Assembly (NCBI GenBank): GCA_900541985.1 | Contig: UQLX01000001.1 | Span: 182,750 to 246,749 of the forward strand | DNA length: 64,000 nucleotides | Direction: 5' to 3' | Origin: an uncultured Blautia sp. | GTDB lineage: Bacteria > Bacillota > Clostridia > Lachnospirales > Lachnospiraceae | Shown here: positions 8,501 through 17,106 of the stretch, in pieces | How positions within the stretch are numbered: the stretch's first letter is position 1 | Layout of the letters: each line of letters starts with the position of its first letter | The notes under the pieces: model-generated | What the model was told of the DNA's origin: nothing | The model's database searches: none | What the model saw: the letters and a program-made list of their open reading frames with translations, nothing else | Translations under genes and position numbers: made by a program

Positions 8501-9883
8501 ATGAAGAAAAAGACAGCAGTGCTTTTACTGGGGCTTATGGTATCCATAACTGCAATGGCCGGCTGTGGAAGCAATGAAGCAACAGAGGCGGCAAACGAAA
8601 GTGCGCAGACAGAAGGCGAAGGTGCAGGGGATGACGCAGAAATGCAGGAGACCCTTGAAGAAGAGGAACAGAAGAAGCAGGAAGAGGAAGATGAAAAAGC
8701 TTCAGAAGAAAAATCAGAAGCTTCAGCAGAAGAAACAGAGGAGCCCGTCGAAGAGGAGGAAGCTTCAGATAAGATTGCAGTTCTTCTCCCGGATCAGGAA
8801 ATCTGGGAAGACGATGCGGCTGAGCTTGCGGCAGATTTTGAAGAGGATGGATATGAACCGCTGATTTCCTATGCGGAGGGAGATGTCTCCAGGCAGGTGG
8901 CGCAGATACAGGATATGCTGGCAGCTGAGGTTAAGGCATTTATTATCACACCGGTAGATCCCTATGGTCTGACCGATGCGCTTGCTCCGGTAAAAGAAGC
9001 AGATATTCCCGTATTTTCTTATGATGACCTGATCATGGATACCAATGCTGTGAAATATTATACGACCTTTGGCGGACGTCAGGCAGGTCATAAGATCGCG
9101 GAGGAAATTATAAAAAAACAGGAGTTGGAAGAACTTCAGAAAGAAAAGGGATCCAAAACAATAGAATTCCTTATGGGATCTCCGGATGATGTACAGGCTC
9201 TGTTTCTGTATAACGGGGTTATGGAAGTCCTGCAGCCGTATCTGGATGACGGTACACTTGTCTGCACCTCGCAAAAAACAAGCTTTGATGATACAGGTAT
9301 TCTGAGATGGAGCAGAAATCTGGCAGAAGCAAGATTCCGTGAAATCATGGAATCTTCCTATAAGGAAGGGGAGGTACCGGATATTGTATGTACCGGTTTT
9401 GACGAGGCAGCTCTGGCAGCCGCTGATATCCTGGAAGAAATGGGGGGTGTTCCCGGAACGGAAGAATGGCCGATGGTGACAGGTACAGGCTGTGAGGAAG
9501 AGATGGTAAAAGCAGTTGCATCCGGCAGAACTGCCTTCAGCCTGTTTATGGATTACAGAGAACTGGCAGATCAGTGTGAACAGATGGTTCATATATATCT
9601 GACAGGGGAAGAGGACCCGGAAGTAAATGACTATGAGCAGTATGATAACGGGGTAAAGATTATTGGAACCTATCTCTGCGAACCGCAGATCATAGACGGT
9701 GATAATTATGAACTACTGATCGACAATGGATATTATGAGGAAGACGAGGTGCGTCCGGAGGCAACTCCAACTCCAACACCAATGCCGACATCCACATCCA
9801 CTCCATCTCCGGAACCGGAAAAAGAGGAGACAGAGCCAACTCCTACACAGAAACCGCGGATCACATTAAAAAGAAACAAATAA
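8501..9883 (+). CDS. Sugar-type substrate-binding lipoprotein (orphan)
   Basis: Solute-binding protein of the periplasmic-binding-protein type I/ribose-galactose class, 460 residues. The signal peptide ends in a lipobox (TAMAGC, Cys near residue 22), so it should be a membrane-anchored lipoprotein. An acidic, Glu-rich linker (about 25-90) precedes the binding fold (about 90-400: KIAVLLPDQE … ITPVDPYGL … VPDIVCTGFD). The C-terminus is Pro/Thr-rich and ends in a basic tail, which suggests cell-wall spanning. No ATPase or permease gene adjoins it, so the transporter, if any, is elsewhere; a chemoreceptor-like sensory role is also possible. The substrate cannot be told. Confidence 0.75.
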   Translation: MKKKTAVLLLGLMVSITAMAGCGSNEATEAANESAQTEGEGAGDDAEMQETLEEEEQKKQEEEDEKASEEKSEASAEETEEPVEEEEASDKIAVLLPDQEIWEDDAAELAADFEEDGYEPLISYAEGDVSRQVAQIQDMLAAEVKAFIITPVDPYGLTDALAPVKEADIPVFSYDDLIMDTNAVKYYTTFGGRQAGHKIAEEIIKKQELEELQKEKGSKTIEFLMGSPDDVQALFLYNGVMEVLQPYLDDGTLVCTSQKTSFDDTGILRWSRNLAEARFREIMESSYKEGEVPDIVCTGFDEAALAAADILEEMGGVPGTEEWPMVTGTGCEEEMVKAVASGRTAFSLFMDYRELADQCEQMVHIYLTGEEDPEVNDYEQYDNGVKIIGTYLCEPQIIDGDNYELLIDNGYYEEDEVRPEATPTPTPMPTSTSTPSPEPEKEETEPTPTQKPRITLKRNK

Positions 9884-9890
9884 GTAAAAA

Positions 9891-9936
9891 AGCAGATCAC
9901 AGATGTTCCTGTAACATGCTGTGATCTGCTTTTTTA
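9891..9936. terminator. Bidirectional terminator
   Basis: AGCAGATCACAG (9891-9902) and CTGTGATCTGCT (9919-9930) form a 12-bp stem with A6 before and T6 after. It serves the lipoprotein gene on the plus strand and xpt on the minus strand. Confidence 0.93.
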
Positions 9937-9995
9937 TGTATGGCCGTCCGGAAAAAACAACAGATAAAGATTTAACAGTTGCTGATCCTGATATT

Positions 9996-10565
9996 TTATC
10001 GGAAGGTCAGAGAGTCGTCGGTCATGGAATCGATGATGGCCAGTGATTCCAGACGCACGCCCATATCGCGGATCGCCTGTCCTCCTGTCTGGAAACCTTT
10101 CTCGATCACGATTCCGGCGCCTTCCAGAGTCGCCCCGGATTCTTTGACGATCTCAATCAGTCCCATCAGTGCACATCCGTTGGCAAGGAAATCGTCGATG
10201 AGAAGTACATGGTCTTCCGGTCCAAGGAATTTCTTGGAAAGGATCACATCATATACTTTTTTGTGGGTAAAAGATTCTACCTTGGAGCAGTACATCTCTC
10301 CGTCCAGATTAAGGCTCTGTGCTTTTTTGGCAAAGATGACAGGCACATTAAAATACTGAGCTGCAATACAGGCGATTCCGATACCGGAAGCCTCGATGGT
10401 GAGGATCATGGTGATCGGGCAGTCGGCAAAGCGTCTTTTAAATTCTTTGCCGATCTCATTGATCAGAGTGATATCCATCTGGTGATTTAAAAAACTGTCT
10501 ACTTTTAAAATATTTCCCGGCTTAACAATGCCGTCCTTCAGAATACGATCTTTTAAAAGCTGCAT
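9996..10565 (-). CDS. xpt: Xanthine phosphoribosyltransferase
   Basis: Purine salvage enzyme converting xanthine and PRPP to XMP, 189 residues. The PRPP-binding loop is VLLIDDFLANGCAL and the fold follows the Xpt order (TIEASGIG, FAKKAQSLN). The frame opens 9 codons earlier, but the ATG at 10565 has AAAGGAGA 6-8 nt upstream and gives the usual MxxLKDRI start. It is convergent with the upstream lipoprotein gene. I see no purine-riboswitch aptamer in its leader, unlike xpt of Bacillus subtilis. Confidence 0.93.
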   Translation of the reverse strand: MQLLKDRILKDGIVKPGNILKVDSFLNHQMDITLINEIGKEFKRRFADCPITMILTIEASGIGIACIAAQYFNVPVIFAKKAQSLNLDGEMYCSKVESFTHKKVYDVILSKKFLGPEDHVLLIDDFLANGCALMGLIEIVKESGATLEGAGIVIEKGFQTGGQAIRDMGVRLESLAIIDSMTDDSLTFR

Positions 10566-10619
10566 AATTTCTCTCCTTTGATCTCTGTACATTGAAATAA
10601 TCTCTAAGAAATTATATCT

Positions 10620-10648
10620 AATATACGCTATTCTTCGGGGAAGTTCAA
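10620..10648 (-). promoter_or_regulatory. Sigma-A promoter of xpt
   Basis: On the minus strand TTGAAC (10648-10643), 17-bp spacer, TATATT (10625-10620). Confidence 0.6.
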
Positions 10649-10713
10649 TTCTTTTCTAAAAATATTTACAAAAATTTTGTGGCAGCCTGTATAAAATGTT
10701 GTGTTCGCTCCCG

Positions 10714-10742
10714 TTGCATTGGCCGGAAAGGTCTGGTACAAT
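10714..10742 (+). promoter_or_regulatory. Sigma-A promoter of the small protein at 10767
   Basis: TTGCAT (10714-10719), 17-bp spacer, TACAAT (10737-10742). It is divergent from the xpt promoter. Confidence 0.65.
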
Positions 10743-10766
10743 GAAAAAAGTGAGGAGATTTTACAC

Positions 10767-10994
10767 ATGAAAGAATATGAAGTGATATGGGAAATATTTA
10801 ACAAATGCCCCCGTAATCAGATGCGGGATGTATTTGTAGAGGAGATCGAGATTGAAGATCCGGAAGAATATGTCAAACAGAAATTTCAGGGAAAAGAAGT
10901 TTCCTATGATAAGACGGTTCTGGAGGACGGAACAGTGATCTTTGATATTGTGACTTCCGGTATAAAACAGAGATGCTCCTTTACAGAATTTTGA
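10767..10994 (+). CDS. Small acidic protein of unknown function
   Basis: 75-residue cytoplasmic protein starting MKEYEVIWEIFNKCP; I do not recognise a named family. It is acidic, contains two cysteines (residues 14 and 71), has no membrane segment, and looks like a compact alpha/beta fold. A good ribosome-binding site (GAGGAG, 10752-10757) sets the start at 10767, and a consensus promoter sits upstream, so it is very probably expressed. The next gene has its own promoter overlapping its 3' end. Confidence 0.7.
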   Translation: MKEYEVIWEIFNKCPRNQMRDVFVEEIEIEDPEEYVKQKFQGKEVSYDKTVLEDGTVIFDIVTSGIKQRCSFTEF

Positions 10995-11039
10995 AATCTG
11001 TGTTATAATGGCTGTTGGCGGTATAAAAAGGATTCCGCC
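10980..11039 (+). promoter_or_regulatory. Promoter and inverted repeat ahead of the CsoR-like gene
   Basis: TTTACA (10980-10985), 18-bp spacer, TATAAT (11004-11009). Immediately downstream, GGCGG (11017-11021) and CCGCC (11035-11039) form an inverted repeat at or just after the expected transcription start. This is a candidate operator for the repressor encoded next. Confidence 0.5.
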
Positions 11040-11071
11040 TACGCCCGTAAAGGGACGGGAAAGGAGCACGC

Positions 11072-11419
11072 ATGAGCGAGACAAAAGAGACCCATGTGCA
11101 TGTCATGGAAGACGGCAGTGTGGTAGAACATTCCCATGGAGAGCATGGGCATCATCACAGCCATGCCCAGACAAAGGCAGTGCTGAACCGTTTATCCAGA
11201 GCCATTGGCCATATGGAATCTATCAAGCGCATGGTGGAGGACGGCCGGGACTGTTCTGAAGTTCTGATTCAGCTTTCTGCGGTGAAATCTGCGATCAACA
11301 ATACCGGTAAGATCATTCTTCAGGATCATATCGAGCATTGTATTGTGGACGCAGTCGAGCATGGAGACAGGGAAGCAATCAAAGAACTGGAAAAAGCCAT
11401 TGACCGTTTTATGAAATAG
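11072..11419 (+). CDS. CsoR-family metal-sensing repressor
   Basis: Four-helix DNA-binding metal sensor of the CsoR/RcnR family, 115 residues. The copper-site triad is exact: Cys61, His86, Cys90, with the same 25 and 4 spacing as Cys36/His61/Cys65 of CsoR from Mycobacterium tuberculosis. An added His-rich N-terminus (VEHSHGEHGHHHSHAQ, residues 18-33) is unusual and may bind further metal. No copper ATPase or chaperone adjoins it; an Mrp-type ATPase follows after 48 nt. Copper sensing is inferred from the triad, not shown. AAAGGAG precedes the ATG. Confidence 0.88.
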   Translation: MSETKETHVHVMEDGSVVEHSHGEHGHHHSHAQTKAVLNRLSRAIGHMESIKRMVEDGRDCSEVLIQLSAVKSAINNTGKIILQDHIEHCIVDAVEHGDREAIKELEKAIDRFMK

Positions 11420-11467
11420 TATCTGATCTGGTTTTTAAATACAGACAAATATAGAAGGAGAAATAAA

Positions 11468-12298
11468 ATGGCAAAAGAGTGTAACAGCAAAACTTGCGAC
11501 AAAACAAGCTGCGTAGGCTGCAGCAACAAAGGTAAAAATATGGATCTTATGGCAGAAGCAAATGCCATGTCCAATGTGAAGCATGTGATCGGTGTAGTCA
11601 GCGGCAAAGGCGGCGTGGGAAAATCCTTCGTGACCGCTTCACTGGCAAACCGTATGGCAGCAAAAGGATTCAAGGTAGGTATCCTGGATGCGGATATCAC
11701 AGGACCTTCTATTCCTAAGATGTATGGACTGAAGGGTTCTGCAAAAGGTGACGAAAGTGGAATTTACCCAATGGAGACAGCGAACGGGATCGAGGTTATT
11801 TCTGTAAACCTTCTTCTTCCGACAGAGGAAACTCCTGTCATCTGGAGAGGACCGATCCTTGCAAATATGGTAAAACAGTTCTGGACAGATGTAATCTGGG
11901 GCGATCTGGACTATCTGTTTGTGGATATGCCTCCGGGAACCGGTGATGTGCCTCTTACTGTATTCCAGTCTCTTCCGGTTGATGGTATCGTGATCGTAAG
12001 CTCTCCTCAGGATCTTGTGAAGATGATCGTTAAAAAAGCATACAACATGGCTGAAATGATGAATATTCCGGTACTTGGCATTGTAGAAAACTACAGCTAT
12101 GTGAAATGTCCGGACTGTGGCAAAGAAATCAAAGTTTTTGGTGAGAGCCATATTGATGAGATCGCAGCAGAACTGAATGTTTCCGTTCTGGGCAAAATGC
12201 CTATCGAAGCATCTTTTGCGGAGTATGCAGACAAAGGCGAATTTGATAAGGTAGTAAATACTTATCTTGAAGACGCAGACAGCCATATGCCTGTCTGA
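11468..12298 (+). CDS. mrp: Mrp/NBP35-type P-loop ATPase, Fe-S carrier
   Basis: Soluble iron-sulfur cluster carrier/scaffold of the Mrp/ApbC/NBP35 family, 276 residues. A Cys-rich N-terminus (CNSKTCDKTSCVGC, residues 5-18) precedes the deviant Walker A GKGGVGKS (46-53). The family CxxC (KCPDCGKEI) near residue 218 is the bridging cluster site of the dimer. MPPGTGD is Walker B-like. It follows the CsoR-like gene closely and may share its transcript, which would link metal stress to Fe-S repair; that link is inference. AGAAGGAGA precedes the ATG. Confidence 0.93.
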   Translation: MAKECNSKTCDKTSCVGCSNKGKNMDLMAEANAMSNVKHVIGVVSGKGGVGKSFVTASLANRMAAKGFKVGILDADITGPSIPKMYGLKGSAKGDESGIYPMETANGIEVISVNLLLPTEETPVIWRGPILANMVKQFWTDVIWGDLDYLFVDMPPGTGDVPLTVFQSLPVDGIVIVSSPQDLVKMIVKKAYNMAEMMNIPVLGIVENYSYVKCPDCGKEIKVFGESHIDEIAAELNVSVLGKMPIEASFAEYADKGEFDKVVNTYLEDADSHMPV

Positions 12299-12368
12299 AT
12301 CCGGATAAGGTAACTATAAGCTCAAAAAATACTATGGCCTGTTGGCCGGATCGAGAAAGGAGTCTCAC

Positions 12369-15300
12369 ATGAGCAACGTAAGACGTGTTTATGTAGAAAA
12401 GAAACCTGCCTTTGCAGTTCAGGCAAAGGAACTGAAACATGAAATCAGCAGTTATCTGGGAATCAAATCGGTTACCAGTGCAAGAGTGTTGATTCGTTAC
12501 GACGTGGAGAATATTTCTGACGAGGTATTTGAAAAAGCCTGCAGGACAGTATTTGCAGAGCCTCCCGTAGATGATCTCTATAAAGAAAGCTTTGATTCCG
12601 GTAAGGATGCAAAGATTTTTTCCGTAGAATATCTTCCGGGACAGTTTGACCAGAGAGCGGATTCCGCAGTACAGTGCGTGCAGTTTCTTGATGAAAATGC
12701 ACAGCCGATCATCCGTTCTGCTACTACCTATGTGATCGAGGGCGATATCACAGAAGAAGAGCTTGAGGCAATCAAGCATCACTGCATCAACCCGGTGGAT
12801 TCCCGTGAAACAGGAGCGCAGAAGCCGGAGACACTTGTGACAGTTTTCCCTGATCCGGAAGATGTAAAGATTTTTGACGGATTTAAGGACATGCCGGAAG
12901 CAGAACTGAGAGCTCTTTACGATTCTCTGAATCTTGCAATGACCTTTAAGGATTTCCAGCATATCCAGAAATATTTCCAGAAGGAAGAAAGTCGCGATCC
13001 GTCTATGACAGAGATCCGCGTACTGGATACCTACTGGTCTGATCACTGCCGTCATACGACTTTTTCCACTGAGCTGACAGATGTGAAGTTTGGCGAAGGG
13101 GATTACAGAGAGCCGATTGAAAAAACATATGAGCAGTATCTGGAAGACAGAGCAGTTCTTTATAAAGACCGTGATGATAAATTTGTATGCCTGATGGATC
13201 TTGCACTGATGGCAATGAAAAAGCTGAAATCAGAAGGCAAGCTTCAGGATCAGGAAGAATCTGATGAGATCAATGCCTGCAGTATTGTTGTTCCGGTAGA
13301 TGTAAACGGTGAGGAAGAAGAGTGGCTCATCAACTTTAAAAATGAGACACATAACCATCCGACCGAGATCGAGCCTTTCGGCGGTGCAGCTACCTGCCTT
13401 GGCGGAGCGATCCGTGACCCGCTTTCCGGAAGAACTTATGTATATCAGGCAATGCGTGTGACTGGTGCAGCAGATCCTACAGTTTCTGTAAAGGAAACAC
13501 TGAAAGGAAAACTTCCGCAGAAGAAACTGGTCAGAGGCGCAGCACATGGCTACAGCTCCTATGGAAACCAGATCGGTCTGGCTACCGGATATGTAAAAGA
13601 AATTTATCATCCGAATTATGTTGCAAAACGTATGGAGATCGGTGCGGTTCTTGGTGCAGCGCCAAGACGTGCGGTGATCCGTGAAAACTCCGATCCGGGA
13701 GATATCATCATCCTTCTGGGCGGTCGTACCGGCCGTGACGGTATCGGCGGTGCGACAGGTTCCTCCAAGGTACATACAGAAGCTTCCATTGAAGTATGCG
13801 GCGCAGAGGTACAGAAAGGAAATGCACCTACCGAGCGTAAGATTCAGCGTATGTTCCGCAGAGAAGAAGTAAGCTGCATCATCAAGAAGTGTAACGACTT
13901 TGGTGCCGGCGGTGTATCTGTTGCTATCGGAGAGCTGGCTCCGGGACTTCGCATCAATCTGGATAAGGTTCCGAAGAAGTATGCAGGTCTTGACGGAACA
14001 GAGATTGCGATCTCTGAATCTCAGGAGCGTATGGCAGTTGTTGTAGATCCGAAAGATGTAGACAAGTTCCTTGGTTTTGCAAATGAAGAGAACCTGGAAG
14101 CAGTTCCGGTTGCTGTTGTTACAGAGGAACCGAGACTTGTACTTACCTGGAGAGACAAGGAGATCGTGAACATCTCCCGTGCATTTCTGGATACGAACGG
14201 AGCGCATCAGGAAACAACCGTTGAGGTGGAGATTCCTGGCAAAGAGGGCTGTATCCTTACAGAACGTCAGGATGTGCCGGATGTAAAAGCGAAATGGCTG
14301 GAGACTCTGGCAGATCTGAATGTCTGCTCCCAGAAGGGACTTGTGGAAATGTTCGATGGTTCCATCGGAGCCGGAAGCGTTCTCATGCCTCATGGCGGTA
14401 AATACCAGATGACAGAAACACAGGCAATGGTTGCCAAGGTTCCTGTTCAGAATGGAAATACAAATACAGTAACTATGATGAGTTATGGCTTTGATCCATA
14501 CCTTTCTTCCTGGAGCCCTTATCACGGAGCTGCTTATGCAGTTACAGAATCTGTGGCAAGGATTGTGGCTACCGGCGGCGATTTCCATAAGATCCGCTTC
14601 ACCTTCCAGGAATATTTCCGTCGTATGACAGAAGATCCGAAACGCTGGAGCCAGCCGTTTGCGGCACTTCTTGGCGCTTATGCGGCACAGCTTGGCTTTG
14701 GGCTTCCGTCTATCGGAGGAAAGGACAGTATGTCCGGTACCTTTAATGAGATTGATGTACCGCCGACACTGGTTTCCTTTGCGGTTGATACAGGTAAGCT
14801 TCAGGAGGTTGTTACACCGGAGCTGAAAAAAGCCGGAAGCAGGCTGGTATGGCTTCGTGCTCCAAAGGATGCTTATCAGCTTCCGGATTACGAAGGAATT
14901 ATGGAGCAGTATGATAAGCTCCACAATGACATGAAGGAAGGACGTGTCCTCGCAGCATATGCTCTTGACCGTCACGGACTCGCGGCAGCAGTTTCCAAAA
15001 TGGCATTCGGCAACAGATTTGGACTTAAGATCGAGCACAATGTAGATCCGAGAGACTTCTTTGCACCGGGCTTTGGTGATCTGGTACTTGAAGTTCCGGC
15101 AGAAAAGGTTTCTCAGCTTTCCATTACCTACACAGTGATCGGTGAGGTTACAAACGACGGAAAATTCTCCTACGGAAATACAGAGATTACTCTGGACGAG
15201 GCAGAAAATGCATGGAAGGGAACTCTGGAAAAAGTATTTAAGACAGACTCCGGTGAAAATGATGGATCCACTGCCGTATTCGTTGCAGGCAAAAATGATT

Positions 15301-16172
15301 CTGCTGACGGAAATGTAGATGAAAACGGTCTTTTCCATACAAACCGTGTATATATCTGCAATCACAAGATTGCGAAACCGCGTGTGTTCATTCCGGTATT
15401 CCCGGGAACCAACTGCGAGTATGACAGTACCCGTGCTTTTGAACGTGCAGGCGCAGAGGTAGATGTAAAGGTATTTAAGAACCTGACCGCGGCAGATATC
15501 CATGATTCTGTAGAGCTGTTTGAAAAATCCATCAGTCAGGCACAGATGATCATGTTCCCGGGCGGATTTTCCGCAGGTGATGAGCCGGATGGATCCGCGA
15601 AGTTCTTTGCTACCGCATTCCAGAATGAAAAGATCAAAGAAGCAGTTATGAAGCTTCTGAATGAGAGAGACGGTCTGGCACTTGGTATCTGTAATGGCTT
15701 CCAGGCGCTGATCAAACTGGGACTTGTTCCGTATGGTGAAATCTGCGGACAGAAAGAGGATTCTCCGACACTGACTTACAATACCATCGGACGTCATATT
15801 TCCAAGATGGTTTATACAAGAGTGGTAAGCAACAAGTCTCCATGGCTGCAGAAAGCACAGCTTGGCGGAGTATACTGCAACCCGGCATCTCATGGAGAGG
15901 GTCGTTTTGTTGCCAGTGACGAATGGCTTGCAAAGCTTATGTCAAACGGACAGATCGCAACACAGTATGTGACTGCAGACGGTGAACTGGATAACAGCGA
16001 AGAGTGGAATGTAAATGGTTCCTACCTGAATATTGAAGGTATCACCAGTCCGGATGGACGTGTACTTGGTAAGATGGCTCACAGTGAGCGCCGTGATAAC
16101 GGAGTGGCAGTGAACATTTATGGAGAACAGGATATCAGAATCTTTGAATCCGGTGTAGAATATTTCAAATAA
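12369..16172 (+). CDS. purL: Phosphoribosylformylglycinamidine synthase, single-chain
   Basis: Fourth step of de novo purine synthesis (FGAR to FGAM, using ATP and glutamine). This is the long fused form of 1267 residues, with synthetase and glutaminase in one chain. The synthetase halves show ETHNHPTEIEPFGGAATCLGGAIRD and the SIGGKDSMSGTF segment. The C-terminal class I amidotransferase has FPGTNCEYDS, FPGGFSAGDEPDG and the nucleophile elbow LGICNGFQAL. I chose the ATG at 12369 because GAAAGGAG (12355-12362) precedes it; an ATG 27 nt upstream lacks such a site. It stands alone here; purB and purA lie 35 kb away. Confidence 0.97.
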   Translation: MSNVRRVYVEKKPAFAVQAKELKHEISSYLGIKSVTSARVLIRYDVENISDEVFEKACRTVFAEPPVDDLYKESFDSGKDAKIFSVEYLPGQFDQRADSAVQCVQFLDENAQPIIRSATTYVIEGDITEEELEAIKHHCINPVDSRETGAQKPETLVTVFPDPEDVKIFDGFKDMPEAELRALYDSLNLAMTFKDFQHIQKYFQKEESRDPSMTEIRVLDTYWSDHCRHTTFSTELTDVKFGEGDYREPIEKTYEQYLEDRAVLYKDRDDKFVCLMDLALMAMKKLKSEGKLQDQEESDEINACSIVVPVDVNGEEEEWLINFKNETHNHPTEIEPFGGAATCLGGAIRDPLSGRTYVYQAMRVTGAADPTVSVKETLKGKLPQKKLVRGAAHGYSSYGNQIGLATGYVKEIYHPNYVAKRMEIGAVLGAAPRRAVIRENSDPGDIIILLGGRTGRDGIGGATGSSKVHTEASIEVCGAEVQKGNAPTERKIQRMFRREEVSCIIKKCNDFGAGGVSVAIGELAPGLRINLDKVPKKYAGLDGTEIAISESQERMAVVVDPKDVDKFLGFANEENLEAVPVAVVTEEPRLVLTWRDKEIVNISRAFLDTNGAHQETTVEVEIPGKEGCILTERQDVPDVKAKWLETLADLNVCSQKGLVEMFDGSIGAGSVLMPHGGKYQMTETQAMVAKVPVQNGNTNTVTMMSYGFDPYLSSWSPYHGAAYAVTESVARIVATGGDFHKIRFTFQEYFRRMTEDPKRWSQPFAALLGAYAAQLGFGLPSIGGKDSMSGTFNEIDVPPTLVSFAVDTGKLQEVVTPELKKAGSRLVWLRAPKDAYQLPDYEGIMEQYDKLHNDMKEGRVLAAYALDRHGLAAAVSKMAFGNRFGLKIEHNVDPRDFFAPGFGDLVLEVPAEKVSQLSITYTVIGEVTNDGKFSYGNTEITLDEAENAWKGTLEKVFKTDSGENDGSTAVFVAGKNDSADGNVDENGLFHTNRVYICNHKIAKPRVFIPVFPGTNCEYDSTRAFERAGAEVDVKVFKNLTAADIHDSVELFEKSISQAQMIMFPGGFSAGDEPDGSAKFFATAFQNEKIKEAVMKLLNERDGLALGICNGFQALIKLGLVPYGEICGQKEDSPTLTYNTIGRHISKMVYTRVVSNKSPWLQKAQLGGVYCNPASHGEGRFVASDEWLAKLMSNGQIATQYVTADGELDNSEEWNVNGSYLNIEGITSPDGRVLGKMAHSERRDNGVAVNIYGEQDIRIFESGVEYFK

Positions 16173-16174
16173 AT

Positions 16175-16218
16175 AAAAAGGCGATCCGGTCACGGATATG
16201 GTGAGCGGGTCGCTTTTT
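16175..16218 (+). terminator. Terminator of purL
   Basis: An imperfect stem of GGCGATCCGGTCAC with GTGAGCGGGTCGCT is followed by TTTTT. Confidence 0.8.
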
Positions 16219-16237
16219 ATGTGGAAAAACATTTCTG

Positions 16238-16474
16238 TTATAGATCCGGCTGTGGAAAAAAACGGCGGGATACGGTTTTGGCCATTTCTTCCGGCGATTC
16301 CTTCATATCGTTGTCTATCCAGGTGAGGATGATTCCGCACAGACCAAAGGAAATAAAAATCTGCCGGTAGTATTCATTCCGGTCCGGCGTATCAAAATTA
16401 TGGAATTTCAGGATCAGACGGTTCAGAAGCATGACGGAAAGATTTGCCCGGATCAGGGTCTGTACAATCCCGTC
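16238..16474 (-). pseudogene. TetR-family regulator remnant (C-terminal part)
   Basis: On the minus strand the text …LNRLILKFHNFDTPDRNEYYRQIF followed by GLCGIILTWIDNDMKESPEEMAK resembles the ligand-binding C-terminus of TetR regulators. About 75-80 residues are open; no HTH domain and no credible start precede it. The frame runs into the inverted repeat that begins at 16475. It appears to be a truncated relic beside a small mobile repeat. Confidence 0.5.
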
Positions 16475-16736
16475 TTTGACAGTTGGAAAAATAAAAAAAT
16501 GCTAAACCCCACAATTTATAAGGGTTACAGCATTTTGTGACCATGTTTTAATATATAGTAATATGTGATTGTAGCCAAGATACAGGCTTTGAAATGGTTT
16601 TAACATTATAATAACAGAAATTTCGAAAAAGTAAATATACAACAGATATTACTATAAAGCAAAACAAAATATTTGACAACGCAAATCCTTATTCAATAAG
16701 GCTTTGAATAGGATTATTTATTTTGCAACTGTCAAA
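16475..16736. repeat. MITE-like AT-rich palindromic element
   Basis: TTTGACAGTTG (16475-16485) and CAACTGTCAAA (16726-16736) are perfect 11-bp inverted ends, and the similarity extends inward through AT-rich bases to about 24 bp. TCCCGT occurs just outside each end (16468-16473 and 16738-16743), a possible target duplication. Inside are a hairpin at about 16497-16534 (AAATGCT…AGCATTT around AACCC/GGGTT) and a second large palindrome (16673-16736). There is no coding capacity. Confidence 0.5.
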
Positions 16737-16765
16737 CTCCCGTGAAAAAATCACAGTAGTACGCA

Positions 16766-16794
16766 TTGACAAACAGGAATCCAAAAGCTATAAT
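16766..16794 (+). promoter_or_regulatory. Sigma-A promoter of thrS
   Basis: Consensus TTGACA (16766-16771), 17-bp spacer, TATAAT (16789-16794), ahead of the T-box leader. Confidence 0.9.
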
Positions 16795-16804
16795 GAGGAA
16801 CATA

Positions 16805-17038
16805 ATCAATATGTTTAACACGCTGACGAGAAGAGTAGGCTGCGGACTGCTTCAGAGAGGAGCACACAGGGTGAGAGTGCTCTGGCAGGAACCAGTTGAA
16901 GACCACCTCTGAGTGACCTTAATCCGGTTCGGTGATACCGTTATCATCAAAAAAAGCGGCTGAATTTTCAGCAATCAGGGTGGAACCACGGGCACATATC
17001 TCGTCCCTTACAGTATTATTACTGTAAGGGACTTTTTT
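16805..17038 (+). promoter_or_regulatory. T-box leader (threonine) of thrS
   Basis: tRNA-sensing riboswitch. The T-box antiterminator sequence AGGGTGGAACCACGGG lies at 16977-16992, followed by a terminator with the perfect stem GTCCCTTACAGT/ACTGTAAGGGAC (17003-17032) and T6. Stem I begins near GACGAGAAGAGTAGG. By alignment with the proS leader at 32.6 kb, the specifier is likely ACC (Thr) at 16916-16918, five bases after CTCTGAG begins its last triplet. Uncharged tRNA-Thr would allow read-through into thrS. Confidence 0.93.
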
Positions 17039-17106
17039 ATAGGAGCAATCGACTTTTATACAAGAGAAAAACCCGGGGCAGCGATAAAAAGAAAAGGAGA
17101 AAAATT

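Noticed and set aside
10566..10760. Purine riboswitch ahead of xpt
   Set aside because: I looked for the conserved aptamer core on the minus strand and found none; only a normal promoter and a short leader.
13230..15893. 887-codon open frame on the minus strand inside purL
   Set aside because: It is antisense to the whole conserved PurL, has no ribosome-binding site and no recognisable domain; such frames arise from codon bias.
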